Shown: positions 23,619-33,421, numbered from the stretch's first letter. The stretch is DNA of 45,019 nucleotides from JBDNIO01 sp041688215 (GCA_041688215.1 JBDNIO010000234.1:1-45019); one strand, 5' to 3'. The notes: generated from the sequence alone by a model not told the origin. A program made the numbers and translations.

Positions 23619-23805
23619 TTTTTGCTCTTGTCTGTGGTCAGGCAGTTAGCTTATCACGCAAACTCGTAGTAATTGATGACAGCTTTTCGGATTGATAAGC
23701 GCCATTGGATTCGCCGCCAAATGGAAAAATTCGCTACCAGCCAATACACTGCAGCTCTATTCAAACACAGAGTGTTATCCGACTTCGGACGCCCGTGAAC
23801 AACGA

Positions 23806-24663
23806 ATGAAACTTCAATGCAAGGGTAGGACAACGCATTGGCCCCACCCGGTCATCATGGGTGTGCTCAATGTGACCCCCGACTCGTTTTCAGATGGCGG
23901 GCGATACGATTGTCTTCAGGTTGCCATGGACCGGGCGCATGAAATGCTGCAGGAAGGCGCCGGGATTATCGACATCGGCGGTGAATCTACCCGGCCAGGT
24001 GCGCAAGCGGTGTCGGTATCGCAGGAGCTAGATCGCGTCCTGCCGGTAATCGAGGGCCTGCGCGGAGGCACGGGTACGTTGATTTCCATCGACACCAGCA
24101 AAGCCGAAGTTATGCAGGCCGCGTGTGCGGCCGGGGCCGACATCATCAACGATGTGCGGGCCTTGCGTGAACCCGGCGCATTGGATGCTGCAGCGGCCTC
24201 GGATGCCGCGATCTGCTTGATGCACATGCAGGGCGAGCCGCGCACGATGCAGCACAAGCCGTTTTACAGCGATGTGGTTGCAGAAGTGCGCGAATTCCTG
24301 GCCGAGCGTGTTTCGGCCTGTATCTCGGCTGGAGTGGCGCCCGAGCGGATTCTGGTGGACCCGGGCTTTGGTTTTGGTAAAACCCTGACCCATAACCTGG
24401 AACTCATGGCCGGACTACCGGAGTTGGCGGCATTGGGTTTCCCGGTAGTGGCAGGCGTGTCGCGCAAATCGCTGTTTCAGGCTTTGCTGGGCCTGGACCA
24501 ACCGGCACAGCGGGTTTCGGCTAGTCTGGGCGCCGCAGCGATTGCGGTTGATCGCGGCGCCTCCATTATTCGTACGCACGATGTGGCCCAGACGCGCCAT
24601 GCCATAGCGATTGCCGGCGCCTTGAAGCAGATAAACAAGCAAAATTTTTCGGAGTCCGCCTGA
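23806..24663 (+). CDS. folP: Dihydropteroate synthase
   Basis: FolP joins p-aminobenzoate to dihydropterin pyrophosphate in folate synthesis and is the sulfonamide target. From ATG 23806 the protein has 285 residues, the usual size. Signatures are IMGVLNVTPDSFSDGGRY, DIGGESTRPGA, ISIDTSKAEVM, INDVRAL and DPGFGFGKTLTHN. The in-frame region back to 23692 has no family similarity and is excluded. The stop overlaps the glmM start (TGATG), so the two are translationally coupled as in E. coli. Confidence 0.95.
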   Translation: MKLQCKGRTTHWPHPVIMGVLNVTPDSFSDGGRYDCLQVAMDRAHEMLQEGAGIIDIGGESTRPGAQAVSVSQELDRVLPVIEGLRGGTGTLISIDTSKAEVMQAACAAGADIINDVRALREPGALDAAAASDAAICLMHMQGEPRTMQHKPFYSDVVAEVREFLAERVSACISAGVAPERILVDPGFGFGKTLTHNLELMAGLPELAALGFPVVAGVSRKSLFQALLGLDQPAQRVSASLGAAAIAVDRGASIIRTHDVAQTRHAIAIAGALKQINKQNFSESA

Positions 24664-26021
24664 TGGCAAGACAATATTTCGGCACCGACGGCATCCGCGG
24701 CAAGGTCGGCGAGGCGCCCATGACACCCGATTTCCTGCTGAAGCTCGGTTGGGCAGCGGGACGCGTGCTTGCGCCCAACGGCAAGGGCCAGGAACGCGCC
24801 AAGGTGCTGATTGGTAAAGATACGCGCTTGTCCGGCTACATGTTTGAATCGGTGCTGGAGGCCGGTTTCTCTGCCGCCGGGGTCGATGTGCTTCTGGTGG
24901 GGCCAATGCCCACACCCGCGATTGCCTACCTGACCCGCACCTTTCGCGCCGCCGCCGGCGTGGTCATCAGCGCGTCGCATAATCCCTACTACGACAACGG
25001 CGTAAAGTTTTTCTCCGCCGACGGCCGCAAGCTGCCGGACGCGATCGAGGCAGACATCGAAGCCCATCTGGCGTGTCCGCTGGATTGCGTAACTTCGGCA
25101 GAACTCGGCCGCGCCAGCCGCCTGGAAAGCGCGTCCGGGCGCTATGTGGAATTCTGTAAAAGCACGTTTCGTTCTGGCGATGCCTCGCTCAAGGGCCTGA
25201 AGCTGGTCGTGGACTGCGCGCATGGCGCCAGTTACCAGACCGCACCGCATGTGTTCGAAGAGCTGGGCGCAGACGTTGAAGTGATCGGCAACAAGCCCAA
25301 CGGGCTTAACATCAATCAGGATTGCGGCTCCATGCACTTGGATGGCCTGCGCGCCAAAGTGGCGGAGTGCGGCGGGGATGCTGGTATTGCGCTCGACGGC
25401 GACGGCGATCGCTGCATGATGGTCGCTGCCAGCGGCAATATTATCGATGGGGACCAGATACTGTATGTAATTGCTCGCTCCCGCCAGGCAGAAGGCAACT
25501 TGCGGGGCCCGGTCGTGGGGACGTTAATGAGCAATCTGGGCCTTGCGCTGGCATTCGAGCGCGCCGGTATTGCGTTTGAACGAGCCAAGGTGGGCGATCG
25601 TTATGTTTTTGAGCGACTGAATCAGGTAGACGGCAATATGGGCGGCGAGTCATCCGGGCACATCCTGTGCCTGGACCGGGCGACTACCGGAGACGGCATT
25701 GTTGCTGCACTGCAGGTGCTGGCAGCGATGGTCCACGGTGGGCAAACACTAGATGCACTGGTTGCGGACATGGATAAATGCCCGCAGGTCATGATTAACG
25801 TGGAAATCGGCGCGGCGCGCGCGGACGACATCATGGCTGCCGCGCCGGTGAAATCCGCGGTGCAAGCGGCCGAGCAAACCCTGGGTAATAACGCCCGTGT
25901 GTTGCTGCGGCCTTCGGGTACGGAGCCGCTGATACGGGTCATGGTCGAAGGCTTGGCGCAGCAGCAAATCCAGGACGCCGCGGAGCAGATAGCCGAAGCG
26001 GTGCGCGCGGCTACGCATTAA
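24663..26021 (+). CDS. glmM: Phosphoglucosamine mutase
   Basis: GlmM interconverts glucosamine-6-phosphate and glucosamine-1-phosphate for UDP-GlcNAc, hence peptidoglycan and LPS. The 452-residue protein has the start RQYFGTDGIRGKVG, the phosphoserine loop VISASHNPYYDNG (Ser105), the metal loop ALDGDGDRCMM, the sugar-binding GGESSGH and the phosphate-binding LLRPSGTEPLIRVM. Its ATG is part of the TGATG overlap with folP. tpiA follows after about 100 bases, in which no RNA gene was recognised. Confidence 0.96.
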   Translation: MARQYFGTDGIRGKVGEAPMTPDFLLKLGWAAGRVLAPNGKGQERAKVLIGKDTRLSGYMFESVLEAGFSAAGVDVLLVGPMPTPAIAYLTRTFRAAAGVVISASHNPYYDNGVKFFSADGRKLPDAIEADIEAHLACPLDCVTSAELGRASRLESASGRYVEFCKSTFRSGDASLKGLKLVVDCAHGASYQTAPHVFEELGADVEVIGNKPNGLNINQDCGSMHLDGLRAKVAECGGDAGIALDGDGDRCMMVAASGNIIDGDQILYVIARSRQAEGNLRGPVVGTLMSNLGLALAFERAGIAFERAKVGDRYVFERLNQVDGNMGGESSGHILCLDRATTGDGIVAALQVLAAMVHGGQTLDALVADMDKCPQVMINVEIGAARADDIMAAAPVKSAVQAAEQTLGNNARVLLRPSGTEPLIRVMVEGLAQQQIQDAAEQIAEAVRAATH

Positions 26022-26123
26022 ACCCTTGGCTCCGAGCCCGGGTTGATGCAATCACCGATTGAATCAGGGCACGAAGCAGACTAAGCTTGCGGCCTGTTTT
26101 TTCGGGTAGAGGCGCGACTGGCG

Positions 26124-26888
26124 ATGGCAAGAAAGCAATGGGTGGCAGGCAATTGGAAGCTGCATGGCTCTACGGACGCTGTAGCAAAGTTCTGCGGGGA
26201 ACTGGCCGACGCCGGGTCAGCCGCTGCCCCTGAATCGAATTTGCTGGTGTGTCCGCCGTTCGTTTATCTGTCGCAAATGTGTGATTTGGTGAAAAAATCC
26301 GGGGTAGCCGTGGGGGCACAAAACCTTTGCGACAAGGCCGGTCCGGGCGCTTATACTGGGGAAGTCAGCGCCGCGATGCTGGCGGACATTGGTTGCAGCC
26401 ACGTAATCGTAGGCCATTCGGAGCGCCGCCATATCTACGCCGAAAGCGACGAAATCGTCGCCGCGAAATTCGCCGCCGCACAGGCGGCCGGCCTTACACC
26501 GATTCTGTGCGTGGGTGAAACCCTGGAAGAGCGCGAGTCGCAGGCAACCTACGAGGTCCTGCGGCGCCAGTTGGGTACCGTGCTGGCAAACAGCGGCGCG
26601 CAGGCCTTTGCGCAGACGATTATTGCTTATGAGCCGGTATGGGCTATCGGCACCGGCCGTACTGCCACGCCGGCGCAGGTACAGCAGGCACATGCATTTT
26701 TACGTGCCCAGATTGCGGCCGAAGATGCTATACTGGGGAGTGATGTAAGCATACTGTACGGCGGTAGTGTCAAACCTGACAACGCCGCACAGCTTTTCGC
26801 TTGTGAGGATGTCGACGGTGGACTGATTGGTGGCGCCTCCCTGGAGGCCGCGTCGTTACTGGCAATTGCCAGTACCCAGTCTTTATAA
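26124..26888 (+). CDS. tpiA: Triosephosphate isomerase
   Basis: TpiA interconverts dihydroxyacetone phosphate and glyceraldehyde-3-phosphate. The 254-residue protein has the GNWKLHGS start with the substrate-binding Asn and Lys, the electrophilic His in VIVGHSERR, the catalytic Glu in IIAYEPVWAIGTGRTA, and the phosphate-gripping LYGGSVKPDN and GGLIGGASLE. The position between glmM and secG is common in gammaproteobacteria such as Pseudomonas. The intergenic distance to secG is only 22 bases. Confidence 0.96.
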   Translation: MARKQWVAGNWKLHGSTDAVAKFCGELADAGSAAAPESNLLVCPPFVYLSQMCDLVKKSGVAVGAQNLCDKAGPGAYTGEVSAAMLADIGCSHVIVGHSERRHIYAESDEIVAAKFAAAQAAGLTPILCVGETLEERESQATYEVLRRQLGTVLANSGAQAFAQTIIAYEPVWAIGTGRTATPAQVQQAHAFLRAQIAAEDAILGSDVSILYGGSVKPDNAAQLFACEDVDGGLIGGASLEAASLLAIASTQSL

Positions 26889-26910
26889 ACTAACAAACTT
26901 AAGTATATTA

Positions 26911-27288
26911 ATGACTTACACAATTCTAGTTGTCGTGCAGGTGGTCGTAGCAATCAGCCTGGTCGGATTGATTCTGATCCAGCATGGCAAGGGCGCCGAC
27001 GCCGGTGCCGCCTTCGGTAGTGGCGCATCCGGTACCGTATTCGGCTCGCAGGGCTCGGCTAACTTTCTCAGCCGTACTACTGCGGCGCTGGCCACGGTAT
27101 TTTTTGTCGTAAGCCTGTCGTTGGCTTATCTTGTAGGGGGTGTAAGAACCCAGGCTCCACAAAGCGTGACAGAGCAATTACAGGCACCCGGCGCCGAGCT
27201 GCTGGAAGAAGAAACCGAAGCAACGGCCCCGCCAGCAAGCGAACCGGCCCCGGCCCAGCCTGCGGCACCGGACAGCGTACCCGAATAG
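26911..27288 (+). CDS. secG: Preprotein translocase subunit SecG
   Basis: SecG is the small accessory subunit of the SecYEG translocon. The 125-residue protein has two transmembrane helices (residues about 2-22 and 55-75), the conserved LILIQHGKGADAGAAFG loop between them, and a Glu/Pro/Ala-rich C-terminal tail. I chose ATG 26911, which begins directly with the first helix (MTYTILVVVQVVVAISL). In many relatives a tRNA-Leu gene follows secG; the 100 bases downstream here show no tRNA and lead straight into nqrA. Confidence 0.95.
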   Translation: MTYTILVVVQVVVAISLVGLILIQHGKGADAGAAFGSGASGTVFGSQGSANFLSRTTAALATVFFVVSLSLAYLVGGVRTQAPQSVTEQLQAPGAELLEEETEATAPPASEPAPAQPAAPDSVPE

Positions 27289-27389
27289 CCGAAGTCGAAA
27301 CACCCGGATATCCAGCTTGATCGGCCGGGCGGTTTGTTGTGATTTATTGCCGATATTGAAACCATACTTAGTAAAGAAACACCCCGCTA

Positions 27390-28736
27390 ATGCGTTTTAA
27401 CATTAAAAAAGGTTTGGATTTGCCCATCGACGGCGCGCCCGAGCAACGCATCCAGGCGGGACAAACAGTAACCTCAGTGGCCATAGTGGGGCGTGACTAC
27501 GTCGGTATGAAACCGACGATGCTTGTGTCCGAAGGCGACCAAGTCAAGCTCGGCGAACCGCTGTTTGAAGACAAGAAAAACCCCGGCGTAATTTACACTG
27601 CACCCGGCTGCGGCGAAGTAACCGCCATTAACCGCGGGGCGCGCCGCGTGCTGCAATCGGTAGTTATTCGCCTGAATGGCGACGACGAAATAACCTTTGA
27701 GGCGTTTGAGCCTGCCAAGCTGGTGAGCCTGGATCGCAAGGTAATCCAGACCAGTCTGGTGCAGTCCGGTTTGTGGACGGCGTTGCGCACCCGCCCTTTT
27801 AGCAAGGTGCCAGCGCCGGGCAGCGTGCCGCGCTCCATATTCATTACCGCCATAGACACCAACCCGCTGGCGGCTGACCCGTCCCTGATCGTGAATGAGC
27901 GCCGTGAAGACTTCATAAACGGCTTGAAAATACTAGCGCAACTTACTGATAGTAAATTATTTATTTGTAAGGCTCCTGGTGCGGATATCCCCGTCATGGA
28001 TGATCCGCGAGTGCAGGTTGCCGAGTTTTCGGGCAAGCATCCGGCAGGCTTGGTGGGCACGCATATCCATCATCTTGATCCGGTTGGGGCCGACAGCCGG
28101 GTCTGGCATCTTGGGTATCAGGATGTCATGGCCTTTGGTACGTTTTTCACCACTGGTAAAATCGACGTGCGGCGCGTTATTGCGCTGGCTGGCCCCAGTG
28201 TGGAAAAACCGAGGCTGTTGCGTACACGTATTGGCGCCAACACGGAAGAATTTTTGCGCGGCGAGATCAAGGCCATTGAATCTCGCGCAATTTCCGGCTC
28301 GGTACTCTCCGGTCGTTGTGCGGCGGGCTGGGGCACTTACCTAAGCCGTTACGACACCCAGCTGACCGTGCTGCCGGAAGGCCGCCAACGCGAATTCCTG
28401 GGCTGGATCATGCCCGGGCGCGAAAAATTCTCGAAAGTTAATGTGTTTATTTCCAGTTTACTGAAACCGGAAAGCTACAAATTTACCACCACGCAAAACG
28501 GCAGTCCGCGCGCGATGGTGCCGATTGGCAACTACGAAGAAATCATGCCACTGGATATTCTGCCCACCCAGTTATTAAGGGCATTACTGGTGCGCGACAC
28601 CGACTCGGCGCAAGTCCTGGGTTGCCTGGAGCTCGACGAGGAAGATCTGGCGCTGTGCTCGTTCGTGTGTGTGGGTAAATACGATTACGGTCCCCATCTG
28701 CGCGCCAGCCTCGAGCAGATCGAAAAAGAAGGTTAA
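27390..28736 (+). CDS. nqrA: Na+-translocating NADH:quinone reductase subunit A
   Basis: NqrA is the large cytoplasmic subunit of the Na+-NQR complex, with no covalent cofactor, placed near the quinone site. The 448-residue protein starts with FNIKKGLDLPIDGAPEQ, has a barrel-sandwich segment similar to RnfC (SEGDQVKLGEPLFEDK, TAPGCGEVTAINRG) and ends with the ELDEEDLALCSFVCVGKYDYG region conserved in NqrA. It is the first gene of the nqr operon; nqrB begins 12 bases later. The 100-base leader shows no obvious riboswitch. Confidence 0.96.
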   Translation: MRFNIKKGLDLPIDGAPEQRIQAGQTVTSVAIVGRDYVGMKPTMLVSEGDQVKLGEPLFEDKKNPGVIYTAPGCGEVTAINRGARRVLQSVVIRLNGDDEITFEAFEPAKLVSLDRKVIQTSLVQSGLWTALRTRPFSKVPAPGSVPRSIFITAIDTNPLAADPSLIVNERREDFINGLKILAQLTDSKLFICKAPGADIPVMDDPRVQVAEFSGKHPAGLVGTHIHHLDPVGADSRVWHLGYQDVMAFGTFFTTGKIDVRRVIALAGPSVEKPRLLRTRIGANTEEFLRGEIKAIESRAISGSVLSGRCAAGWGTYLSRYDTQLTVLPEGRQREFLGWIMPGREKFSKVNVFISSLLKPESYKFTTTQNGSPRAMVPIGNYEEIMPLDILPTQLLRALLVRDTDSAQVLGCLELDEEDLALCSFVCVGKYDYGPHLRASLEQIEKEG

Positions 28737-28748
28737 AGAGGAACGCTA

Positions 28749-30029
28749 GTGTCACGTTTACGCAATTATCTGGACCGCGCTCACCCGCTGTTTGCCAAGG
28801 GCGGCAAGCTTGAGAAGTATTACACCCTCTACGAGATGGTGGATACTTTCTTCTACACCCCGCCGGATGTAACCCGCACGGCGCCGCATGTGCGCGACGG
28901 TATCGACCTCAAGCGCGTCATGATCTATGTGTGGCTGGCCACGTTCCCGTGCATGTTTATGGCCTGCTGGAATACGGGTTTTCAGGCCAATAGCGCCATG
29001 ACAGCAATGGGCATGACCGAGGTCCCCAACTGGCGCGAAATCCCGCTGCATCTGCTCGGCGTAGGCTTCGACCCCACCAGTTTCTGGGATAACTTCATAC
29101 ACGGACTATGGTATTTTCTGCCTGTGTATATGGTTACCTTCATTGCCGGTGGTGCCTGGGAAGTGCTGTTTGCGGCCGTGCGTAATCATGAAGTCAACGA
29201 GGGTTTCTTTGTAACTTCGATTCTGTTCGCACTGACGCTGCCGCCGTCTATTCCGTTATGGCAAGTCGCGATGGGCATTAGCTTCGGCGTGGTGGTTGGC
29301 AAGGAAGTGTTTGGCGGCACCGGGAAAAACTTCCTGAACCCGGCGCTTACCGGCCGCGCATTCCTGTTTTTTGCTTTTCCAGCGCAGTTGTCGGGTGATT
29401 CGGTCTGGACCGCAGTAGACGGCTTTTCCGGCGCGACAGCACTTAGCCTGGGCGCTGCCGATGGTCTTGCCGGCATCACCTCCCAAATTACCTGGTGGGA
29501 CGCTTTTCTGGGCGACATCCAGGGTTCGCTGGGGTCTACCTCGGTTATTGCCTGTTTGCTGGGGGCAGCGTTCCTGCTTTACACACGTGTAGCATCCTGG
29601 CGCATTATGCTGGGCTGTGTGCTCGGCCTGGTCGGCACAACGACCCTGCTCAACCTCATCGGTAGCGACAGCAATCCGCTATTTGCCGTGCCCTGGTACT
29701 GGCATATCGTGATCGGCGGCTTCGCTTTCGGTACGGTTTACATGGCGACCGACCCGGTCAGTGCATCCATGACCAACACTGGGCGTATAATCTTCGGCGC
29801 GTTGATCGGGTTTATGACTGCGCTGATTCGCGTGGTGAACCCGGCCTTTCCGGAAGGCATCATGCTGGCGATCCTGTTCTCGAATATCTTTGCGCCGCTA
29901 ATCGATTATTTTGTGGTGCAGGCGAATGTGAAGCGTCGGGTTAAACGCACCCAGGCTGCACGCGAAGCGGCGCCTGAGTCGGCGCGTGCTTCAACAGAGG
30001 CTGCGCAAACAGCCGTGGCGGCGGAGTAG
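28749..30029 (+). CDS. nqrB: Na+-NQR subunit B
   Basis: NqrB is the main membrane subunit; it carries covalent FMN and riboflavin and forms much of the sodium path. The 426-residue protein starts with GTG, preceded by AGAGGAA. It has about ten hydrophobic helices and the flavinylation motif Ser-Gly-Ala-Thr ending at Thr230 (DGFSGATALSLG), to which ApbE links FMN by a phosphoester bond. TGKNFLNPALTGRAFLFF and ATDPVSASMTNTGR are further hallmarks. The C-terminal tail after the last helix is Ala/Glu-rich and variable. nqrC follows three bases after the stop. Confidence 0.96.
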   Translation: MSRLRNYLDRAHPLFAKGGKLEKYYTLYEMVDTFFYTPPDVTRTAPHVRDGIDLKRVMIYVWLATFPCMFMACWNTGFQANSAMTAMGMTEVPNWREIPLHLLGVGFDPTSFWDNFIHGLWYFLPVYMVTFIAGGAWEVLFAAVRNHEVNEGFFVTSILFALTLPPSIPLWQVAMGISFGVVVGKEVFGGTGKNFLNPALTGRAFLFFAFPAQLSGDSVWTAVDGFSGATALSLGAADGLAGITSQITWWDAFLGDIQGSLGSTSVIACLLGAAFLLYTRVASWRIMLGCVLGLVGTTTLLNLIGSDSNPLFAVPWYWHIVIGGFAFGTVYMATDPVSASMTNTGRIIFGALIGFMTALIRVVNPAFPEGIMLAILFSNIFAPLIDYFVVQANVKRRVKRTQAAREAAPESARASTEAAQTAVAAE

Positions 30030-30032
30030 GTT

Positions 30033-30818
30033 ATGCCAGGAATATCAGGAATGTCCCGCGACGGCGTGGCCTATGTGGTGGTTATTGCCCTCGCTGTGTG
30101 TCTGGTTTGCTCGGTGTTTGTGTCGGCGGCCGCAGTTTATCTGAAGCCGCTGCAGACTATAAACAAGCAGGCCGACCGGCGCCGTAATGTTCTGGAAGCC
30201 GCAGACCTGATGCAACCGGGTGTCGATGTAAACGAATTCTTCGAACAACGTATCGATACGAAGATTGTAGAGCTCGCCACCGGCGAATACGTCGAAGGCA
30301 TCAACCCGGATGATTTCGAACAGCGTGAAGCCGCACGCGACCCGGAAAAAAGCATTAACATCCCCCGGGATCAGGATATTGCCGGTATCAAACGCCGTTC
30401 CAAATTCGCCGAAGTCTTTCTGGTGAACGACGCGCAGGGCGGCCTGCAAAGTATAGTGCTGCCCGTACACGGCTACGGCCTGTGGTCCACCATGTACGGA
30501 TTCATCGCGCTCGAGCCCGATGCCAATACCATTATCGGCCTTAAATTCTACGAACAGGGCGAAACGCCGGGCCTGGGTGCGGAAGTGGAAAACCCGAAAT
30601 GGCGCGCCCTGTGGCCAGGGAAACTGGTCTATGGACCTGAAAGCGAACCGCAGATTCGCGTGATCAAAGGCAGCGTCGACTCGAACACGGCGAACGCAGA
30701 GTACAAGGTCGATGGCCTGTCCGGTGCCACACTTACCAGCCGCGGCGTGAGTAACATGCTGGAATACTGGATGAGTAAACGCGGTTTTCAGGATTATCTT
30801 GCGAAAGTTCGCCAGTAG
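30033..30818 (+). CDS. nqrC: Na+-NQR subunit C
   Basis: NqrC is a one-helix membrane subunit with a periplasmic flavin domain. The 261-residue protein has one hydrophobic segment near residues 12-36, and the FMN-binding domain ends in DGLSGATLTSRGVSNML with the acceptor Thr233. GLWSTMYGFIAL and GETPGLGAEVENPKW are typical. A start at residue 7 (MSRDGVAYV) is also possible. Both flavinylation sites of the complex (NqrB and NqrC) are therefore intact, matching the apbE gene in the same cluster. Confidence 0.95.
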   Translation: MPGISGMSRDGVAYVVVIALAVCLVCSVFVSAAAVYLKPLQTINKQADRRRNVLEAADLMQPGVDVNEFFEQRIDTKIVELATGEYVEGINPDDFEQREAARDPEKSINIPRDQDIAGIKRRSKFAEVFLVNDAQGGLQSIVLPVHGYGLWSTMYGFIALEPDANTIIGLKFYEQGETPGLGAEVENPKWRALWPGKLVYGPESEPQIRVIKGSVDSNTANAEYKVDGLSGATLTSRGVSNMLEYWMSKRGFQDYLAKVRQ

Positions 30819-30853
30819 CACGGCAAGCAACAGCTAGTTCAAAAGGCATCATC

Positions 30854-31516
30854 ATGGCAAGCGAAATACGTAAAGCACTTACCGACCCCCTGGTTAACAA
30901 CAACCCGATCACCCTGCAGATTCTGGGGATTTGTTCGGCGCTGGCGGTTACCAGCCAGCTAGCGACAGCGTTGTTGATGTGTGCGGCGTTGACGGCCGTG
31001 ACAGCCTGCTCGAACTTTTCGATCAGTCTGATCCGCAATCTGATCCCGTCCTCGATTCGCATCATCGTGCAAATGACCATCATCGCATCCTTGGTTATCG
31101 TAGTGGACCAGCTACTAAAAGCCTTTGCCTACGATATGGCCAAGCAGATGTCGGTGTTCGTCGGCCTGATTATTACCAACTGCATCGTCATGGGCCGCGC
31201 CGAAGCCTTCGCGATGAAAGAGCCGCCGGTAATTTCATTTATGGACGGCATCGGCAATGGCCTGGGCTACAGCCTGATTCTTATCGGTGTGGGTAGTTTT
31301 CGCGAACTGTTCGGCTCCGGTTCTCTTCTGGGTTACCAGATACTGCCGCTTGTCAACGACGGTGGCTGGTACGTGCCCAACGGTATGTTGCTACTCCCAC
31401 CAAGTGCATTTTTCATTATCGGTTTCTTTATCTGGGCCGTGCGCACCTGGAAGCCGGAACAGCTGGAAAAGCACGATTACCAAATCCACCAAGTACATCG
31501 CACCGAAGTAATCTAG
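30854..31516 (+). CDS. nqrD: Na+-NQR subunit D
   Basis: NqrD is a six-helix membrane subunit homologous to NqrE and RnfE; together D and E hold an iron centre within the membrane. The 220-residue protein carries the two conserved cysteine-containing half-helices GICSALAVTSQ and TNCIVMGRAEAFA. The start ATG at 30854 is preceded by a weak purine stretch. It lies between nqrC (35-base gap) and nqrE (13-base gap). Confidence 0.95.
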   Translation: MASEIRKALTDPLVNNNPITLQILGICSALAVTSQLATALLMCAALTAVTACSNFSISLIRNLIPSSIRIIVQMTIIASLVIVVDQLLKAFAYDMAKQMSVFVGLIITNCIVMGRAEAFAMKEPPVISFMDGIGNGLGYSLILIGVGSFRELFGSGSLLGYQILPLVNDGGWYVPNGMLLLPPSAFFIIGFFIWAVRTWKPEQLEKHDYQIHQVHRTEVI

Positions 31517-31529
31517 GACGCATACGACC

Positions 31530-32138
31530 ATGGAACTCTATTTAAGCCTGCTGGTTAAATCGGTCTTCGTCGAGAACCTGGCGCTGGCCTTTTTTCTGGG
31601 CATGTGTACCTTTCTGGCGCTGTCCAAGAAGATATCTACCGCTATTGGTCTGGGCATCGCCGTGATTGTAGTTCAGGGTTTAACAGTGCCGGTTAACAAC
31701 CTTATTTATCAACATTTGTTAAAAGAGGGTGCATTGGCCTGGGCGGGTCTGCCGGATGTGGATCTGAGCTTTCTTGGCCTGATAAGCTACATCGGCGTTA
31801 TTGCTGCCATCGTGCAGATTCTGGAAATGTTTCTGGACCGTTTTATGCCGGCCCTGTACAACGCACTTGGAATTTTCCTGCCTCTGATTACCGTGAACTG
31901 CGCCATCCTGGGCGGGTCGTTGTTTATGGTCGAGCGCGATTACAGCTTCCTGGAAAGCGTGACTTACGGCGTCGGTAGCGGTGTCGGCTGGGCCCTGGCG
32001 ATCGCCGCATTGGCCGGCGTGCGCGAAAAGCTAAAATACTCGGACGTGCCCGATGGTTTGCAGGGGCTGGGTATTACCTTTATTACCGTGGGCCTGATGT
32101 CGCTGGGCTTCATGGCATTTTCCGGTATCCAATTGTAG
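31530..32138 (+). CDS. nqrE: Na+-NQR subunit E
   Basis: NqrE is the partner of NqrD in the inverted-topology pair that coordinates the intramembrane iron centre. The 202-residue protein has six hydrophobic helices and the conserved cysteines in LGMCTFLALSKK and TVNCAILGGSLFM. Length and sequence match the family closely. nqrF starts 33 bases downstream. Confidence 0.96.
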   Translation: MELYLSLLVKSVFVENLALAFFLGMCTFLALSKKISTAIGLGIAVIVVQGLTVPVNNLIYQHLLKEGALAWAGLPDVDLSFLGLISYIGVIAAIVQILEMFLDRFMPALYNALGIFLPLITVNCAILGGSLFMVERDYSFLESVTYGVGSGVGWALAIAALAGVREKLKYSDVPDGLQGLGITFITVGLMSLGFMAFSGIQL

Positions 32139-32171
32139 GAGCGTGCACCGCGCGCGAATGGCAATAATCTA

Positions 32172-33401
32172 ATGAGTGAATTAGCACAAATCCTCCTCGG
32201 CGTCGGCGTGTTCACCGGCGTGGTGCTCGCACTAGTGGCCATTATTTTGGCGGCCAAATCGCGCCTGGTTGCTACCGGCAGCGTAAACATCGAAATCAAC
32301 GGCGAGAAAACTATCCAGGCGCCGGTAGGCTCCAAGTTGCTGGGTGCGCTTGCTGATTCCAAACTTTATGTGTCCTCGGCCTGCGGCGGCGGCGGTACCT
32401 GCGCCCAGTGCAAGGTAAAAATTACCGAAGGCGGCGGCTCTATTCTGCCGACCGAAGAGGAGCACATAAACAAACGCGAGGCGCGCGAGGGCGATCGTTT
32501 GTCCTGCCAGGTTACGGTCAAACAGGATATGAAAATACGCGTGCCCGAAGAAGTATTCGGCGTTAAGCAGTGGATGTGCAAGGTGCGCTCGAACAATAAC
32601 GTGGCCACCTTCATCAAGGAACTGGTGCTCGAATTGCCCGAGGGCGAGCACGTGGATTTTCGCGCGGGCGGCTTTATCCAGATTATCTGCCCCCCCCACG
32701 AAGCCGACTATAAGAACTTCGCGGTGGAAGACCGCTTCCGGGGAGACTGGGATGCCCACGACTTGTGGAAGTATAAATCCGTGGTAAAAGAAGACGTTAC
32801 CCGCGCCTATTCAATGGCGAATTACCCGCAGGAAGAAGGCATTATCATACTTAACGTGCGGGTAGCCACGCCGCCGCCGGGTAATCCGGACCTGCCACCC
32901 GGCATCATGAGCTCTTACCTTTTCGACCTGAAAGCCGGGGATGAAGTAAAAATCGCCGGCCCCTTCGGCGAATTCTTCGCCAAGGAAACCGATGCGGAAA
33001 TGGTATTCGTCGGCGGCGGCGCAGGTATGGCGCCCATGCGTTCGCACATATTTGACCAGTTATCACGCATCAACACCGACCGCAAAATGACCTTCTGGTA
33101 CGGTGCCCGCTCGAAACGCGAAATGTTCTATGTGGAAGATTTCGACAGCCTAGCCAAAAACCATAGTAACTTCGAATGGCATGTGGCGTTGTCCGATCCC
33201 AAGGACGAAGACGAGTGGAGTGGCGACACCGGTTTTATTCACGACGTGCTGATGGAACGCTATTTGAAAGATCATCCAGCGCCCGAAGATTGTGAATACT
33301 ACCTTTGCGGCCCGCCGATGATGAACGCGGCGGTCACCAATATGCTGGAAGATCTCGGCGTGGAGCCGGAAAATATTATGCTCGACGATTTCGGCGGCTG
33401 A
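32172..33401 (+). CDS. nqrF: Na+-NQR subunit F (NADH dehydrogenase subunit)
   Basis: NqrF takes electrons from NADH. The 409-residue protein has an N-terminal membrane helix (residues about 5-27), a [2Fe-2S] ferredoxin domain with Cys71, Cys77, Cys80 and Cys112 (SACGGGGTCAQC and LSCQ), an FAD domain with RAYSMANYP and an NADH domain with VGGGAGMAPMRSH and EYYLCGPPMMNAA. An eight-C run in codons near 32690 is read in frame without disruption. The gene completes the structural operon nqrABCDEF. Confidence 0.96.
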   Translation: MSELAQILLGVGVFTGVVLALVAIILAAKSRLVATGSVNIEINGEKTIQAPVGSKLLGALADSKLYVSSACGGGGTCAQCKVKITEGGGSILPTEEEHINKREAREGDRLSCQVTVKQDMKIRVPEEVFGVKQWMCKVRSNNNVATFIKELVLELPEGEHVDFRAGGFIQIICPPHEADYKNFAVEDRFRGDWDAHDLWKYKSVVKEDVTRAYSMANYPQEEGIIILNVRVATPPPGNPDLPPGIMSSYLFDLKAGDEVKIAGPFGEFFAKETDAEMVFVGGGAGMAPMRSHIFDQLSRINTDRKMTFWYGARSKREMFYVEDFDSLAKNHSNFEWHVALSDPKDEDEWSGDTGFIHDVLMERYLKDHPAPEDCEYYLCGPPMMNAAVTNMLEDLGVEPENIMLDDFGG

Positions 33402-33421
33402 TTTTCCGGGCGGGCCCGGTT

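Noticed and set aside
24477..25337. A 286-codon minus-strand open frame antisense to folP/glmM
   Set aside because: It overlaps two unambiguous housekeeping genes and has no recognisable domain.
27289..27389. Possible tRNA-Leu after secG
   Set aside because: No acceptor/T-loop pairing or anticodon arm could be found in this gap.
30045..30830. A 261-codon minus-strand open frame antisense to nqrC
   Set aside because: Its limits mirror nqrC almost exactly, as expected for a shadow frame.
32688..32700. Eight-C run in nqrF as a frameshift or phase-variable site
   Set aside because: The frame is intact through the run and the protein matches the family on both sides; there is no evidence for slippage.
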